The position numbers and the translations under genes are program-made. DNA of 6,446 nt, from contig CAMWUS010000082.1 of assembly GCA_947177495.1 (NCBI GenBank), forward strand, positions 1 through 6,446, in the 5' to 3' direction. Under the pieces are notes generated by a model that worked only from the letters and a program-made list of their open reading frames with translations, had not been told where the DNA came from and did not search any database. Source of the stretch: an uncultured Clostridia bacterium. Lineage in GTDB: Bacteria > Bacillota > Clostridia > Christensenellales > Borkfalkiaceae. Positions 1-6,146 of the stretch are shown here, in pieces; the first letter of the stretch is position 1, and every line of letters starts with the position of its first letter.

Positions 1-1301
1 TCGGCTCGCTCGGCTTCGACGGAATGTTCGGGCAAGAGGCGCGCGAGGCAATCGCGGCGCATATCGCTAAACTTGACAAGGGCGGCAAAAAGGTAAACTA
101 CCGCTTGCGCGATTGGCTCGTGTCCCGTCAACGCTATTGGGGCGCGCCCATTCCCGTCATCCACTGCCCTACCTGCGGCGCGGTACCCGTTCCCGAAAAG
201 GACTTGCCCGTACGCCTGCCCTACGACGTGGAATTCCGTCCCGACGGAAAATCCCCGCTTGCAAAGCACGAGAAATTCATGCACACCGAATGCCCCGTCT
301 GCGGCGGTGAAGCAATGCGCGATCCCGATACGCTCGACACCTTCGTTTGCTCGAGCTGGTACTATTTGCGCTATGCCGATTCCCGCAACGAGGACATGCC
401 CTTCGATAAGGAAGTCGTAGATCGCATGCTTCCCGTAGATACCTACGTGGGTGGCGCGGAACACGCCTGCATGCACCTCCTCTATGCGCGCTTCTTCACC
501 AAAGCATTGCGCGATATGGGCTATTTGAGCTTCGACGAGCCCTTCAAGCGGCTCGTACACCAAGGCGTTATTTTGGGACCCGACGGCAACCGTATGAGCA
601 AATCGCACGGAAACGTCGTCTCCCCCGACGAGTACGTGGAAAAATACGGCGCCGACGCTTTCCGCCTTTACCTCATGTTCGGTTTCTCCTACACCGAGGG
701 CGGACCGTGGAACGACGACGGCATTAAGGCAATCGCGAAATTCTTAGACCGCGTGGAAAAGACGGTAGCAAAAGTAAGCGCGTACCCCGATGAAACGCAA
801 ACCGCGGGTGCGGAAGAAAAAGCGCTCGCCTATGCCCGCAGCTTTGCCATTTCCCGTATCACACGCGACATGGAGTGCTTCTCCTTCAACACGGCGATCG
901 CGCGGCTCATGGAGCTGTTGACGGCAATTACCAAGTACGACGGTTTGGCGCAAAGGGATACGGTGCTGTTAAAAGACACGGTAAAGGACTTTATTCTGTT
1001 GCTTGCGCCCTGCGCCCCCCACGTTGCGGAAGAGCTGTTCGAAATGATGGGCTCAGAACAATCGGTGTTCGAACAGAGCTATCCCAAGGCGGACCCCGCC
1101 GCGCTCCAACTCGACGAGAAGGAATACGCCATTCAGATTAACAGCAAAATTATTTGCCGCGCACCCTTCCCCGCAAGCGCTTCGATTGAGGAAATCGAGA
1201 AATTGGCGCTCGCCCTCGGCGACGTGAAATCGCGTATCGGCGAACACCCCATCAAGAAATGCGTGGTCGTCCCCGGCAGACTTGTCAACTTGATTGTGTA
1301 A
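1..1301 (+). CDS. leuS: Leucyl-tRNA synthetase, C-terminal half (5' end outside window)
   Basis: This cytoplasmic class I aminoacyl-tRNA synthetase charges tRNA-Leu with leucine using ATP. The reading frame is open from base 3 (first full codon), so the start lies upstream; about 433 residues are present of the roughly 800 usual for the family. In order, it shows the VNYRLRDWLVSRQRYWG stretch of the catalytic core (about 96-143), two CxxC pairs of a zinc-ribbon-like insertion (CPTC near 165, CPVC near 291), the TFVCSSWYYLRY segment (about 339-374), the signature loop in the form RMSKS (about 591-605), then the helical anticodon-binding domain and the small C-terminal domain ending VVPGRLVNLIV. 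The editing domain and HIGH motif must lie upstream. One oddity is that the C-terminal domain reads QINSKIICR where most bacterial enzymes have a form of QVNGKxR. Identification is secure from several motifs in the right order. Confidence 0.97.
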   Translation, partial: GSLGFDGMFGQEAREAIAAHIAKLDKGGKKVNYRLRDWLVSRQRYWGAPIPVIHCPTCGAVPVPEKDLPVRLPYDVEFRPDGKSPLAKHEKFMHTECPVCGGEAMRDPDTLDTFVCSSWYYLRYADSRNEDMPFDKEVVDRMLPVDTYVGGAEHACMHLLYARFFTKALRDMGYLSFDEPFKRLVHQGVILGPDGNRMSKSHGNVVSPDEYVEKYGADAFRLYLMFGFSYTEGGPWNDDGIKAIAKFLDRVEKTVAKVSAYPDETQTAGAEEKALAYARSFAISRITRDMECFSFNTAIARLMELLTAITKYDGLAQRDTVLLKDTVKDFILLLAPCAPHVAEELFEMMGSEQSVFEQSYPKADPAALQLDEKEYAIQINSKIICRAPFPASASIEEIEKLALALGDVKSRIGEHPIKKCVVVPGRLVNLIV

Positions 1302-1316
1302 TTGAATTCAGAAATT

Positions 1317-1347
1317 AAAAAAAGCACCGATTAGTTCGGTGCTTTTT
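1317..1347. terminator. Bidirectional intrinsic terminator between leuS and the convergent gene
   Basis: A near-perfect hairpin pairs AAGCACCGA (1322-1330) with TCGGTGCTT (1336-1344), with a five-base loop TTAGT and flanking A and T runs that extend the stem. On the plus strand it lies 15 bases after the leuS stop and is followed by a T5 run. On the minus strand it is followed by seven T residues, so it should work both ways. The minus-strand stop codon of the 194-residue gene falls inside the loop, so the right arm also encodes that protein's last residues. Confidence 0.9.
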
Positions 1348-1915
1348 GCATGTCCAAGAATAAAATTTCCGCATCGGAAAACCGCAAATACCGTCGGCTC
1401 TTCATGCGCAGAACGGCGCGTTCCAAAAAGAAGACGTCTACCGCTTCCCACAAGAACACCCAAGCGAAAATGTCGAGCGCTTCGCCGAGCACAGGCACCC
1501 ATTCGAAAATTCCCAACGCAATGCCCACCGTAAGCGTTAGCAGCCCGACTATTGCCATAATCCACGCAACAAAGACGTTATGGCGAAGAGATACGGCGTT
1601 CTCGCGGTAGTGCGCGGAGAAATAATCGCGCAACGCCTGCGAATAAACGGTTTTCTCCCCCTCGTCGATGCAATCGCTGTAAATCTTCAAACAAATAGGC
1701 TCATGGGGCGCAAGGGAAACCGCACTCTCCAACAAATAGTCCGCCACTTCCCCGCTGATAATGGGGCGCGAACTCGCGCTGTAAGACGACAGAAAACTGT
1801 TGTCGTCCCGCACCGTCATCTCGATCACCGCGCGCCCTTCCTCGTCCCGCACGATCTCCTCTTCCGCGATACGGCTATCGAAACTCTTCTTTAATTCTTT
1901 TATCGACTTAATCAT
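1331..1915 (-). CDS. Two-helix membrane protein of unknown function
   Basis: I do not recognise the family of this 194-residue protein. Residues 1-110 look soluble and charged, including a Ser-rich stretch LSSYSASSRPIISGEVADYL (42-61). Two hydrophobic helices follow: about 113-137 (FVAWIMAIVGLLTLTVGIALGIF) as a clean membrane segment, and about 139-165, which carries several acidic residues (E145, D148, E157, D160) unusual inside a membrane. A basic segment RMKSRRYLRFSD (170-181) comes next and would favour a cytoplasmic C-terminus. The predicted arrangement is a hairpin with both ends inside. Its ATG overlaps the end of the upstream ATP-grasp gene by 8 bases, with AAAGG just before it, so the two are probably made together. 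The stop codon lies in the loop of the shared terminator. No function is assigned; the reading frame is convincing from its coupling, ribosome site and length. Confidence 0.8.
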   Translation of the reverse strand: MIKSIKELKKSFDSRIAEEEIVRDEEGRAVIEMTVRDDNSFLSSYSASSRPIISGEVADYLLESAVSLAPHEPICLKIYSDCIDEGEKTVYSQALRDYFSAHYRENAVSLRHNVFVAWIMAIVGLLTLTVGIALGIFEWVPVLGEALDIFAWVFLWEAVDVFFLERAVLRMKSRRYLRFSDAEILFLDMQKAPN

Positions 1916-2780
1916 ACATTACCTTTACGATATATTTTGCGTATTCCGCCGCCACGGGATACCCCGTCACGCGCTCCATGCCCCCGAAAAAGGCGTTGGA
2001 ATTGACCTCGCAAACGGTATACCCGCCCGCGCCGTCAAACAACATATCTATGCCGCAATAATCGAGCTTTAACACGCGGGCGACCTTTTCGCTCACCGCT
2101 TTCAAAGTCTTGTCTATTTCGTACGGCGTACCTTTGCCCCCGAGCTCGATGTTCGAACGAAAATCCCCGTTCGAGGTGCGCAGCATGGCAACGCGCGCTT
2201 CCCCGCCGATGACGATCACGCGAACGTCGCGTCCCTTACTGCTTGCAACAAACTTTTGGAACAGGTGCGGCACGCTCTGCAATTTCCGCGCGAGCGCAAA
2301 GAGTTGTTCACGGTTTTCGGCAAGAAAAACGCCCTGTCCGAGCGAGCCGTAGCACGTCTTTACTACGAGCGGATAGCCGAGCCGTGCGGCAACGCCGTCT
2401 AAGAGCTCGGTGGAAACAGGCTGGTCCGAATAGCACAGGGGAGCAAAATAGCTGTCGGGAAACGGGATCCCCTCTCCCGCAAGCGCCGCAAAAGTCGCCA
2501 TTTTGTCGTCGCAGACGGCAACAGCGGCGGCGCTGTTAAACAGGCGCAGTCCCGTCTTTTCCAAGAGCGCGCCCGCGTAGCGGTCTTTATCGAGGTATAC
2601 GCAAAAATCCCCGAATTGCTCGCTTACAACGTTTGCGTCCGCAAGCCCCGCGGGTAAAATATTGCGTTTTATTTGCACGCTTACGCCCAACTTTTCAAGC
2701 TCCTCTTTCAACCTTTTGGGCTGATAGAGCTCGCTCTCCCTCTGCGTGTATGCGTTTATTAGTATCGTTCCCTGTTTCAT
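1908..2780 (-). CDS. RimK-like ATP-grasp ligase, substrate unknown
   Basis: This 290-residue protein matches the RimK/LysX type of ATP-grasp carboxylate-amine ligase, which activates a carboxylate with ATP and joins it to an amine, often an amino acid or peptide end. The visible order is an N-terminal pre-ATP-grasp region with ILINAYTQ (6-13), DDKMATF (91-97) like the family's DKxxT segment, the nucleotide loop VVKTCYGSLGQGVFL (139-153), QKFV (175-178), GRDVRVIVIGG (183-193), the metal-binding D245 in GIDMLF (243-248) and EVN (258-260). The length fits the family. Its ATG has AGGA nine bases upstream. It starts about 50 bases after hom, with an intrinsic terminator between them, and I find no convincing promoter in the gap, so readthrough or a promoter inside hom may drive it. 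It is coupled to the membrane protein downstream. Lysine-pathway, ribosomal-tail and peptide-tailoring roles are all open; no carrier protein or precursor peptide is seen. Confidence 0.88.
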   Translation of the reverse strand: MKQGTILINAYTQRESELYQPKRLKEELEKLGVSVQIKRNILPAGLADANVVSEQFGDFCVYLDKDRYAGALLEKTGLRLFNSAAAVAVCDDKMATFAALAGEGIPFPDSYFAPLCYSDQPVSTELLDGVAARLGYPLVVKTCYGSLGQGVFLAENREQLFALARKLQSVPHLFQKFVASSKGRDVRVIVIGGEARVAMLRTSNGDFRSNIELGGKGTPYEIDKTLKAVSEKVARVLKLDYCGIDMLFDGAGGYTVCEVNSNAFFGGMERVTGYPVAAEYAKYIVKVMYD

Positions 2781-2796
2781 CTATGATTATCCTACA

Positions 2797-2825
2797 AAAT
2801 TAGAAAGAGCGGGAATCCCCGCTCT
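2797..2825 (-). terminator. Intrinsic terminator after hom
   Basis: Read on the minus strand, AGAGCGGG and CCCGCTCT (2825-2818 and 2813-2806) form an eight-base-pair stem with a four-base GATT loop, starting four bases after the hom stop. The tract behind it is T-rich but broken (TTCTAATTTT), so it may be only partly efficient. This would lower, not abolish, expression of the ATP-grasp gene that begins 17 bases after the T tract. Confidence 0.75.
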
Positions 2826-2829
2826 CATC

Positions 2830-4107
2830 TTAGCTAACTACACGCAATACCGACTGCACTTGAGCAAACTCCAACGCGTTGATTTTCTCGACCGCGTTGC
2901 GCACGGCAAGCTCGCGCGTCTCGTGCGTGATGAGCGTAATTCCCGCCGTGTCGCCCTCTTTCGCCGACTGCAACACTTCCACAAGGGAAATATCGTTCTT
3001 GGCGAACAGCGCCGTGATTTTGGAAAGCACGCCCGTCTTGTCCGGTACGCGAATTCTCAGGCAATATGCCGACATAAAATCGCTGGGGAATTTTACGTCG
3101 CCGTCCGCCTCCGCCGTATTTTTAAAGGTGGAATAACGGTTTTCGGAATGCGTTGCCGCATAGATAATATCGCTGACGATTGCACTGCCCGTGGGAAGCG
3201 CGCCCGCGCCCCGTCCGTACAGCATCACTTCGCCCACCGAATCGCCCGTTATGTAAACCGCGTTGAAGCTGTCGTTCACCGAAGCGAGCGGGTGTTCCTT
3301 GCGCACCAAGGTCGGGTGAACGCGCACTTCGATGCCCGCGTCCGTCCGTTTCCCGATGGCGAGAAGTTTTAAGCAATAGCCGAGCTTTTGCGCGTCGGTT
3401 ATCATCTCCTGCGTGATGCCTGCAATTCCTTCGCGGAACACCTTGGAAAAAGGAACTTTTGTGTGGAAAGCAAGCGAAGCGAGAATGGAGAGCTTGTACG
3501 CAGCGTCGAAGCCCTCGACGTCCGCCGTGGGGTCCGCTTCCGCATAGCCGAGCTTTTGTGCCTCGGCAAGCGCGTCCTCGTAAGACATGCCCTCTTCGCT
3601 CATCTTGGTCAAAATATAATTGGTGGTGCCGTTGATAATGCCCATCATCGAGGTGATTTCATTTGCCTGCAACCCGTCTAACAACGTGCGGATAATCGGC
3701 ACGCCGCCGACGCAACTCGCCTCGAAATACAGCCCCGCGTTGTGGAGCTTGGCAACCCTCTCAAGCTCGTGAGAATATTTGCAGAAAAGCTCTTTGTTGG
3801 AAGTGACAACCGTTTTCCCGACGTTGAGCGCCGCAAGCACGTACTCACGCGCCGCGTCCACACCGCCGATAACTTCGATGACAATGCTTACGTCGGGGTT
3901 GCAAACCACCTCCGCAATGTTCGTCATAATTTTTTCTTCGGGCACGCCGAGCGCAAGCGCACGCTCACGGTTGCATTCCAAAACGCACTCTACCGTGATA
4001 TCCACGTTTTGCGTTCTTTGGAAGAACTCCCGCTTGTTCGTTAAAATTTGGTACGTTCCGCCGCCGACTACGCCGAGTCCGAGAATTGCCACCCCTACTT
4101 TTTTCAT
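2830..4107 (-). CDS. hom: Homoserine dehydrogenase with C-terminal ACT domain
   Basis: It reduces L-aspartate 4-semialdehyde to L-homoserine with NAD(P)H, the branch step toward threonine and methionine. The chosen start gives 425 residues, the usual length for the monofunctional ACT-containing form. A start 27 codons upstream (4188) is possible in frame but gives an odd N-terminus. The start at 4107 begins directly with the nucleotide fold (GLGVVG, G10-G15) and has a strong GGAGGAGG three to seven bases before it. Also visible are TSNKEL (102-107), GTTNYILTKM (160-169) and the substrate and catalytic region ADPTADVEGFDAAYKL (191-206) with K205 as the expected catalytic lysine. Residues about 347-425 (IRVPDKTGVLSKITALFAKNDIS...) form the ACT domain, which in relatives binds threonine for feedback control. 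Its ATG overlaps the coaX stop as ATGA. The ribosome site is written into the Glu-Glu-Glu codons at the end of coaX. No lysC, asd, thrB or thrC is in view. Confidence 0.97.
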   Translation of the reverse strand: MKKVGVAILGLGVVGGGTYQILTNKREFFQRTQNVDITVECVLECNRERALALGVPEEKIMTNIAEVVCNPDVSIVIEVIGGVDAAREYVLAALNVGKTVVTSNKELFCKYSHELERVAKLHNAGLYFEASCVGGVPIIRTLLDGLQANEITSMMGIINGTTNYILTKMSEEGMSYEDALAEAQKLGYAEADPTADVEGFDAAYKLSILASLAFHTKVPFSKVFREGIAGITQEMITDAQKLGYCLKLLAIGKRTDAGIEVRVHPTLVRKEHPLASVNDSFNAVYITGDSVGEVMLYGRGAGALPTGSAIVSDIIYAATHSENRYSTFKNTAEADGDVKFPSDFMSAYCLRIRVPDKTGVLSKITALFAKNDISLVEVLQSAKEGDTAGITLITHETRELAVRNAVEKINALEFAQVQSVLRVVS

Positions 4108-4892
4108 TTTTCCTCCTCCGAGCTGTTTAAATCGTATAAATATTTTAAACCGTACAAGGTCAAGGTTTTGTCGATAATATCGATGCACTTGGTCTGTTTC
4201 GCGATAATTTCGGAGAACCCGCCCGTTGCAATCGTTTTCACGTCCTTCGCACCGAGCTCCGATTTGATTTTCTTTACGATGAACTCCACAAGCCCCGCAA
4301 ACCCGAACACGATGCCCGCTTGCATATTGGTCACGGTATTCGTCGCAATCACGCTCGGGGGCGCTTCGATTTCCACGCGCGGAAGCTTCGCCGTCCCGCT
4401 CACCAAGCTGTCGAGCGAACCGCGAATGCCGGGCGCAATCACGCCGCCGATAAATTCGTACTTTTCGTTGAGCACGTTGAACGTGGTCGCAGTGCCGAAA
4501 TCGACGATGATCATGGGCTTGCCCGTACCGTATTTACGAATGGCGCCCACGTTGTTGACGATTCTGTCCGCCCCTACCTCGCGCGCATTATCCGCCCGCA
4601 TCGCAAGCCCCGTTTTAAGACCGGGGGCGATTTGCTTCGGGGTAATGCCGAGGTAGAGATTGAGCATATGCTCCAAGGTATAGTCGAGCGACGGCACGAC
4701 GGAAGAGAAAATCCCGCCCGTAATATCCTTTGCGGAAAGTCCGTTCACTTCGAGCATGCTCGTAAGCTGTGCGCCGTATTCGTCGGACGTGCGCTTCAAA
4801 TCGGTCGCCATGCGGAAAGAGAATTTCAGCTGCGCTCCGTCGAAGATCGCGTATTTTATATTGGTATTTCCAACGTCGATACAAATTATCAT
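4104..4892 (-). CDS. coaX: Type III pantothenate kinase
   Basis: It phosphorylates pantothenate to 4'-phosphopantothenate with ATP, the first step of coenzyme A synthesis, in the cytoplasm. The 262-residue protein shows the type III hallmarks: DVGNTN (6-11) for phosphate binding at the very N-terminus, GADRIVN (107-113) with the expected catalytic Asp109, DFGTATTF (131-138) for the monovalent-cation and nucleotide site, GGVIAPGI (149-156), TAKLPRVEI (167-175) and IATGG (221-225). Length and motif order are typical. The start at 4892 is fixed by the N-terminal motif. It overlaps the ECF gene stop as ATGA and has only a weak AGAAAG in front, so it probably relies on ribosomes finishing the ECF gene. 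Family enzymes of this type are known to resist feedback by coenzyme A and to need ammonium or potassium. Downstream, hom overlaps by four bases. Confidence 0.97.
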   Translation of the reverse strand: MIICIDVGNTNIKYAIFDGAQLKFSFRMATDLKRTSDEYGAQLTSMLEVNGLSAKDITGGIFSSVVPSLDYTLEHMLNLYLGITPKQIAPGLKTGLAMRADNAREVGADRIVNNVGAIRKYGTGKPMIIVDFGTATTFNVLNEKYEFIGGVIAPGIRGSLDSLVSGTAKLPRVEIEAPPSVIATNTVTNMQAGIVFGFAGLVEFIVKKIKSELGAKDVKTIATGGFSEIIAKQTKCIDIIDKTLTLYGLKYLYDLNSSEEEK

Positions 4893-5626
4893 ATATCTTT
4901 CTGTTCCGTTTGTTCCTGTTGTTCTTGGGGGTCTTCTTGGTTTTCCCCCTGCTCGTCCGCCTCGGAAACGGGCTCTTCGTCCTTCTTGGCAATTTTTGCA
5001 CGAACTTGCTTTTCGGTGATGAGTACCACACGATGAAGTGCGGGAGCAAGCACCAAATTGATTGCAAATTCAAGGAAGAAATTAAACGTTACAATCCCCA
5101 CCAATATGAAGATGAACACGTTCATGCCTGCAAAATTTTCGAACCCTGCGATTGCGGAGAGCTCGTCGCGGAAAATACCGATCGTCCCGCTCATGCAAAG
5201 ACAGCCGAGAATGAACAAGCCCGTATTAATGATGGGCACGATACCCGCCGCCACGAACGTAGCGACAAGCTCGTTCTTTTTCGCAATAAGCTTAAACAAA
5301 ATTCCTGCGACCCCGCCCGCAACCGTCGTCTTTAATAGACAGATAAAAGTGGTTACAACGGGATTGTACGTCCATAGCGTGGTGTTAAACAGCGTAGGAA
5401 TCGTAACCAACTGCACGAGTACGATAATTCCGCACGCGAGCCCCAAGACAGCGCCCGCAATGGGTCCCAGCAAAATCGCGCCGAGCACAATCGGGATCAA
5501 AGAAAAGTTCAACTGAACTTGTCCGATCGTAATCGTTCCCAACGCCAACTGCAAAACAAGTACGAGCGCCAATAAAACGCCCAGGGTGGCAATGTTCTTT
5601 GCCGAGAAGAAACGGTAACGTTTCAT
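4889..5626 (-). CDS. ECF transporter S component, probably for pantothenate
   Basis: This is a substrate-binding membrane subunit of an energy-coupling-factor vitamin importer; the shared ATPase and EcfT subunits are not in this window. Of 245 residues, about 1-205 are membrane protein with six plausible helices (about 13-32, 42-62, 62-80, 90-113, 120-144 and 168-194). The typical S-component stretch NFSLIPIVLGAILLGPIAGA (40-59) follows the first helix. The substrate cannot be read from the sequence alone. Pantothenate is inferred because the gene is coupled by an ATGA overlap to coaX, as in known PanT-type neighbourhoods; folate, riboflavin or another vitamin remain possible. Residues about 213-245 form an added hydrophilic tail very rich in Glu and Gln (QEDPQEQQEQTEQ near the end), absent from the usual S component of 170-200 residues. 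Start 5626 has GGAGG nine bases upstream and is first in its operon. Confidence 0.9.
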   Translation of the reverse strand: MKRYRFFSAKNIATLGVLLALVLVLQLALGTITIGQVQLNFSLIPIVLGAILLGPIAGAVLGLACGIIVLVQLVTIPTLFNTTLWTYNPVVTTFICLLKTTVAGGVAGILFKLIAKKNELVATFVAAGIVPIINTGLFILGCLCMSGTIGIFRDELSAIAGFENFAGMNVFIFILVGIVTFNFFLEFAINLVLAPALHRVVLITEKQVRAKIAKKDEEPVSEADEQGENQEDPQEQQEQTEQKDI

Positions 5627-5642
5627 ATTAAATTACCTCCAT

Positions 5643-5666
5643 CGGATTTGCTTTCTGCAATATCCG
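5643..5666 (-). promoter_or_regulatory. Hairpin abutting the ECF gene ribosome binding site
   Basis: Read on the minus strand, CGGAT-A-TTGC pairs with GCAA-ATCCG around an AGAAA loop: nine base pairs with one bulged A. The GGAGG of the ECF gene begins two bases downstream of the stem, so folding or refolding here could affect ribosome access. No alternative partner for GGAGG was worked out. Confidence 0.5.
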
Positions 5667-5745
5667 TGTAAAAAATGTATTTGAATCCCCCCGTAGCAGA
5701 TAAAACCGTTTCCGTATTTTTCCGCCGTATGGGAAAATCCCGAAT

Positions 5746-5768
5746 AAAAAGGTTGCCCAAAAGCAACC
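5746..5768 (-). terminator. Terminator-like hairpin right after the operon promoter
   Basis: On the minus strand GGTTGC (5768-5763) pairs with GCAACC (5756-5751) around a six-base TTTTGG loop and is followed by five T. It has the shape of a small intrinsic terminator, but it starts only about five bases after the predicted transcription start. It could be an attenuator or a stabilising 5' stem-loop on the transcript; the stem is only six base pairs. Confidence 0.55.
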
Positions 5769-5778
5769 ACGCAAAAAG

Positions 5779-5807
5779 ATTATACCAAATTTGTTTGTCT
5801 TTGGCAA
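5779..5807 (-). promoter_or_regulatory. Sigma-A promoter of the ECF-coaX-hom operon
   Basis: The minus strand carries TTGCCA (5807-5802) and a perfect TATAAT (5784-5779) separated by 17 bases. A TG two bases before the -10 box makes it an extended -10 promoter. Transcription should start near 5772. This is the clearest promoter in the window and places the ECF gene first in its operon. Confidence 0.85.
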
Positions 5808-5855
5808 CTAAATGAGAACATTTTTCCGCGCAGACACATAAGATTTAATATAAAA

Positions 5856-5884
5856 CCGCAGAACGAACGATACATACTCTGCGG
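5856..5884. promoter_or_regulatory. Seven-base inverted repeat upstream of the small Cys-rich gene
   Basis: CCGCAGA (5856-5862) and TCTGCGG (5878-5884) are exact inverted copies separated by 15 bases, ending seven bases before the AGGAGG ribosome site. It lies just after an AT-rich stretch (TTTAATATAAAA, 5844-5855) that could supply a weak -10 box, though no good -35 is visible. It could be an operator or a 5' transcript stem-loop. The long loop makes it weaker than the window's terminators, which are tighter. Confidence 0.45.
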
Positions 5885-5903
5885 ATATTTAGGAGGAAAA
5901 ACC

Positions 5904-6116
5904 ATGAGTTGCTGTTTACAAGGCAATAACTATCTTTGGATTCTCATTATCCTGCTCATTCTCGGCACGTGCGGGAACGTATTCTCTTCGAATGCCCTTT
6001 CCGGCTGCGGTTGGCCCGTACTCGCCGCACTTGCATATTGCATGTGCAAAAACGGTACGCTCGGCGCGCTCATGAACAGAATCGGCGGCGGTTGCGGCTG
6101 CGGTTGCAACGACTGA
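5904..6116 (+). CDS. Small Cys/Gly-rich one-helix membrane protein, function unknown
   Basis: This 70-residue protein has nine cysteines: a CC pair at 3-4, then C23, C35, C46, C48 and the tail GGGCGCGCND with C64, C66, C68. A strong hydrophobic helix spans about 10-20 (YLWILIILLIL), and a weaker hydrophobic stretch covers 37-48. The start has an excellent AGGAGG seven bases upstream, and the gene ends before its own terminator, so it is very likely real. The pattern of a Cys/Asn/Gly head, a WxxxxLLLL-type helix and a Gly-Cys tail recalls small Clostridia proteins often given uninformative high-cysteine names, and loosely the tiny YjcZ-type spore proteins of Bacillus. This is resemblance by pattern, not a confirmed homology. 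No signal-peptide cleavage site is evident. The cysteines could bind metal or form disulfides. It stands alone, divergent from the ECF operon and convergent with the NUDIX gene. Confidence 0.8.
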   Translation: MSCCLQGNNYLWILIILLILGTCGNVFSSNALSGCGWPVLAALAYCMCKNGTLGALMNRIGGGCGCGCND

Positions 6117-6146
6117 ACGTCTTAATTCCGCAAAGAAAGATTAGTA

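Larger units (their letters stand above)
5627..5772 (-). promoter_or_regulatory. Leader of about 145 bases of the ECF-coaX-hom operon with two hairpins
   Basis: The stretch from the expected transcription start near 5772 to the ECF start codon carries no gene. It holds a promoter-proximal hairpin followed by T5 (5746-5768) and a longer hairpin ending two bases before the ribosome binding site (5643-5666). A smaller GGGA/TCCC stem lies at about 5731-5741, and a run of six G on the minus strand near 5687-5692. I cannot match it to a known riboswitch class by eye, but the layout fits attenuation or translation control. Confidence 0.5.

Noticed and set aside
2746..3372. Long plus-strand open frame of 208 codons opposite hom
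   Set aside because: It is antisense to a confidently identified enzyme, with Arg/His-rich composition typical of shadow frames and no ribosome site.
4108..4188. Upstream in-frame start for homoserine dehydrogenase at 4188
   Set aside because: It adds 27 residues before the nucleotide fold that no family member needs; the internal ATG at 4107 has a strong GGAGGAGG and an ATGA overlap with coaX.
4320..5036. Plus-strand open frame of 238 codons opposite coaX and the ECF gene
   Set aside because: It is a shadow frame rich in Arg and His, spanning two well-supported minus-strand genes.
5627..5772. Known riboswitch in the ECF operon leader
   Set aside because: No conserved core of the TPP, FMN, cobalamin, SAM, lysine, THF or preQ1 classes could be recognised by eye; only generic hairpins are supported.
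5846..5884. Sporulation sigma-E or sigma-K promoter, from CATACTCT at 5873 and TAATATA at 5846
   Set aside because: The spacing is about 20 bases instead of the expected 14-15 for sigma-E, and the sigma-K reading is also off; the start would fall almost on the ribosome site.
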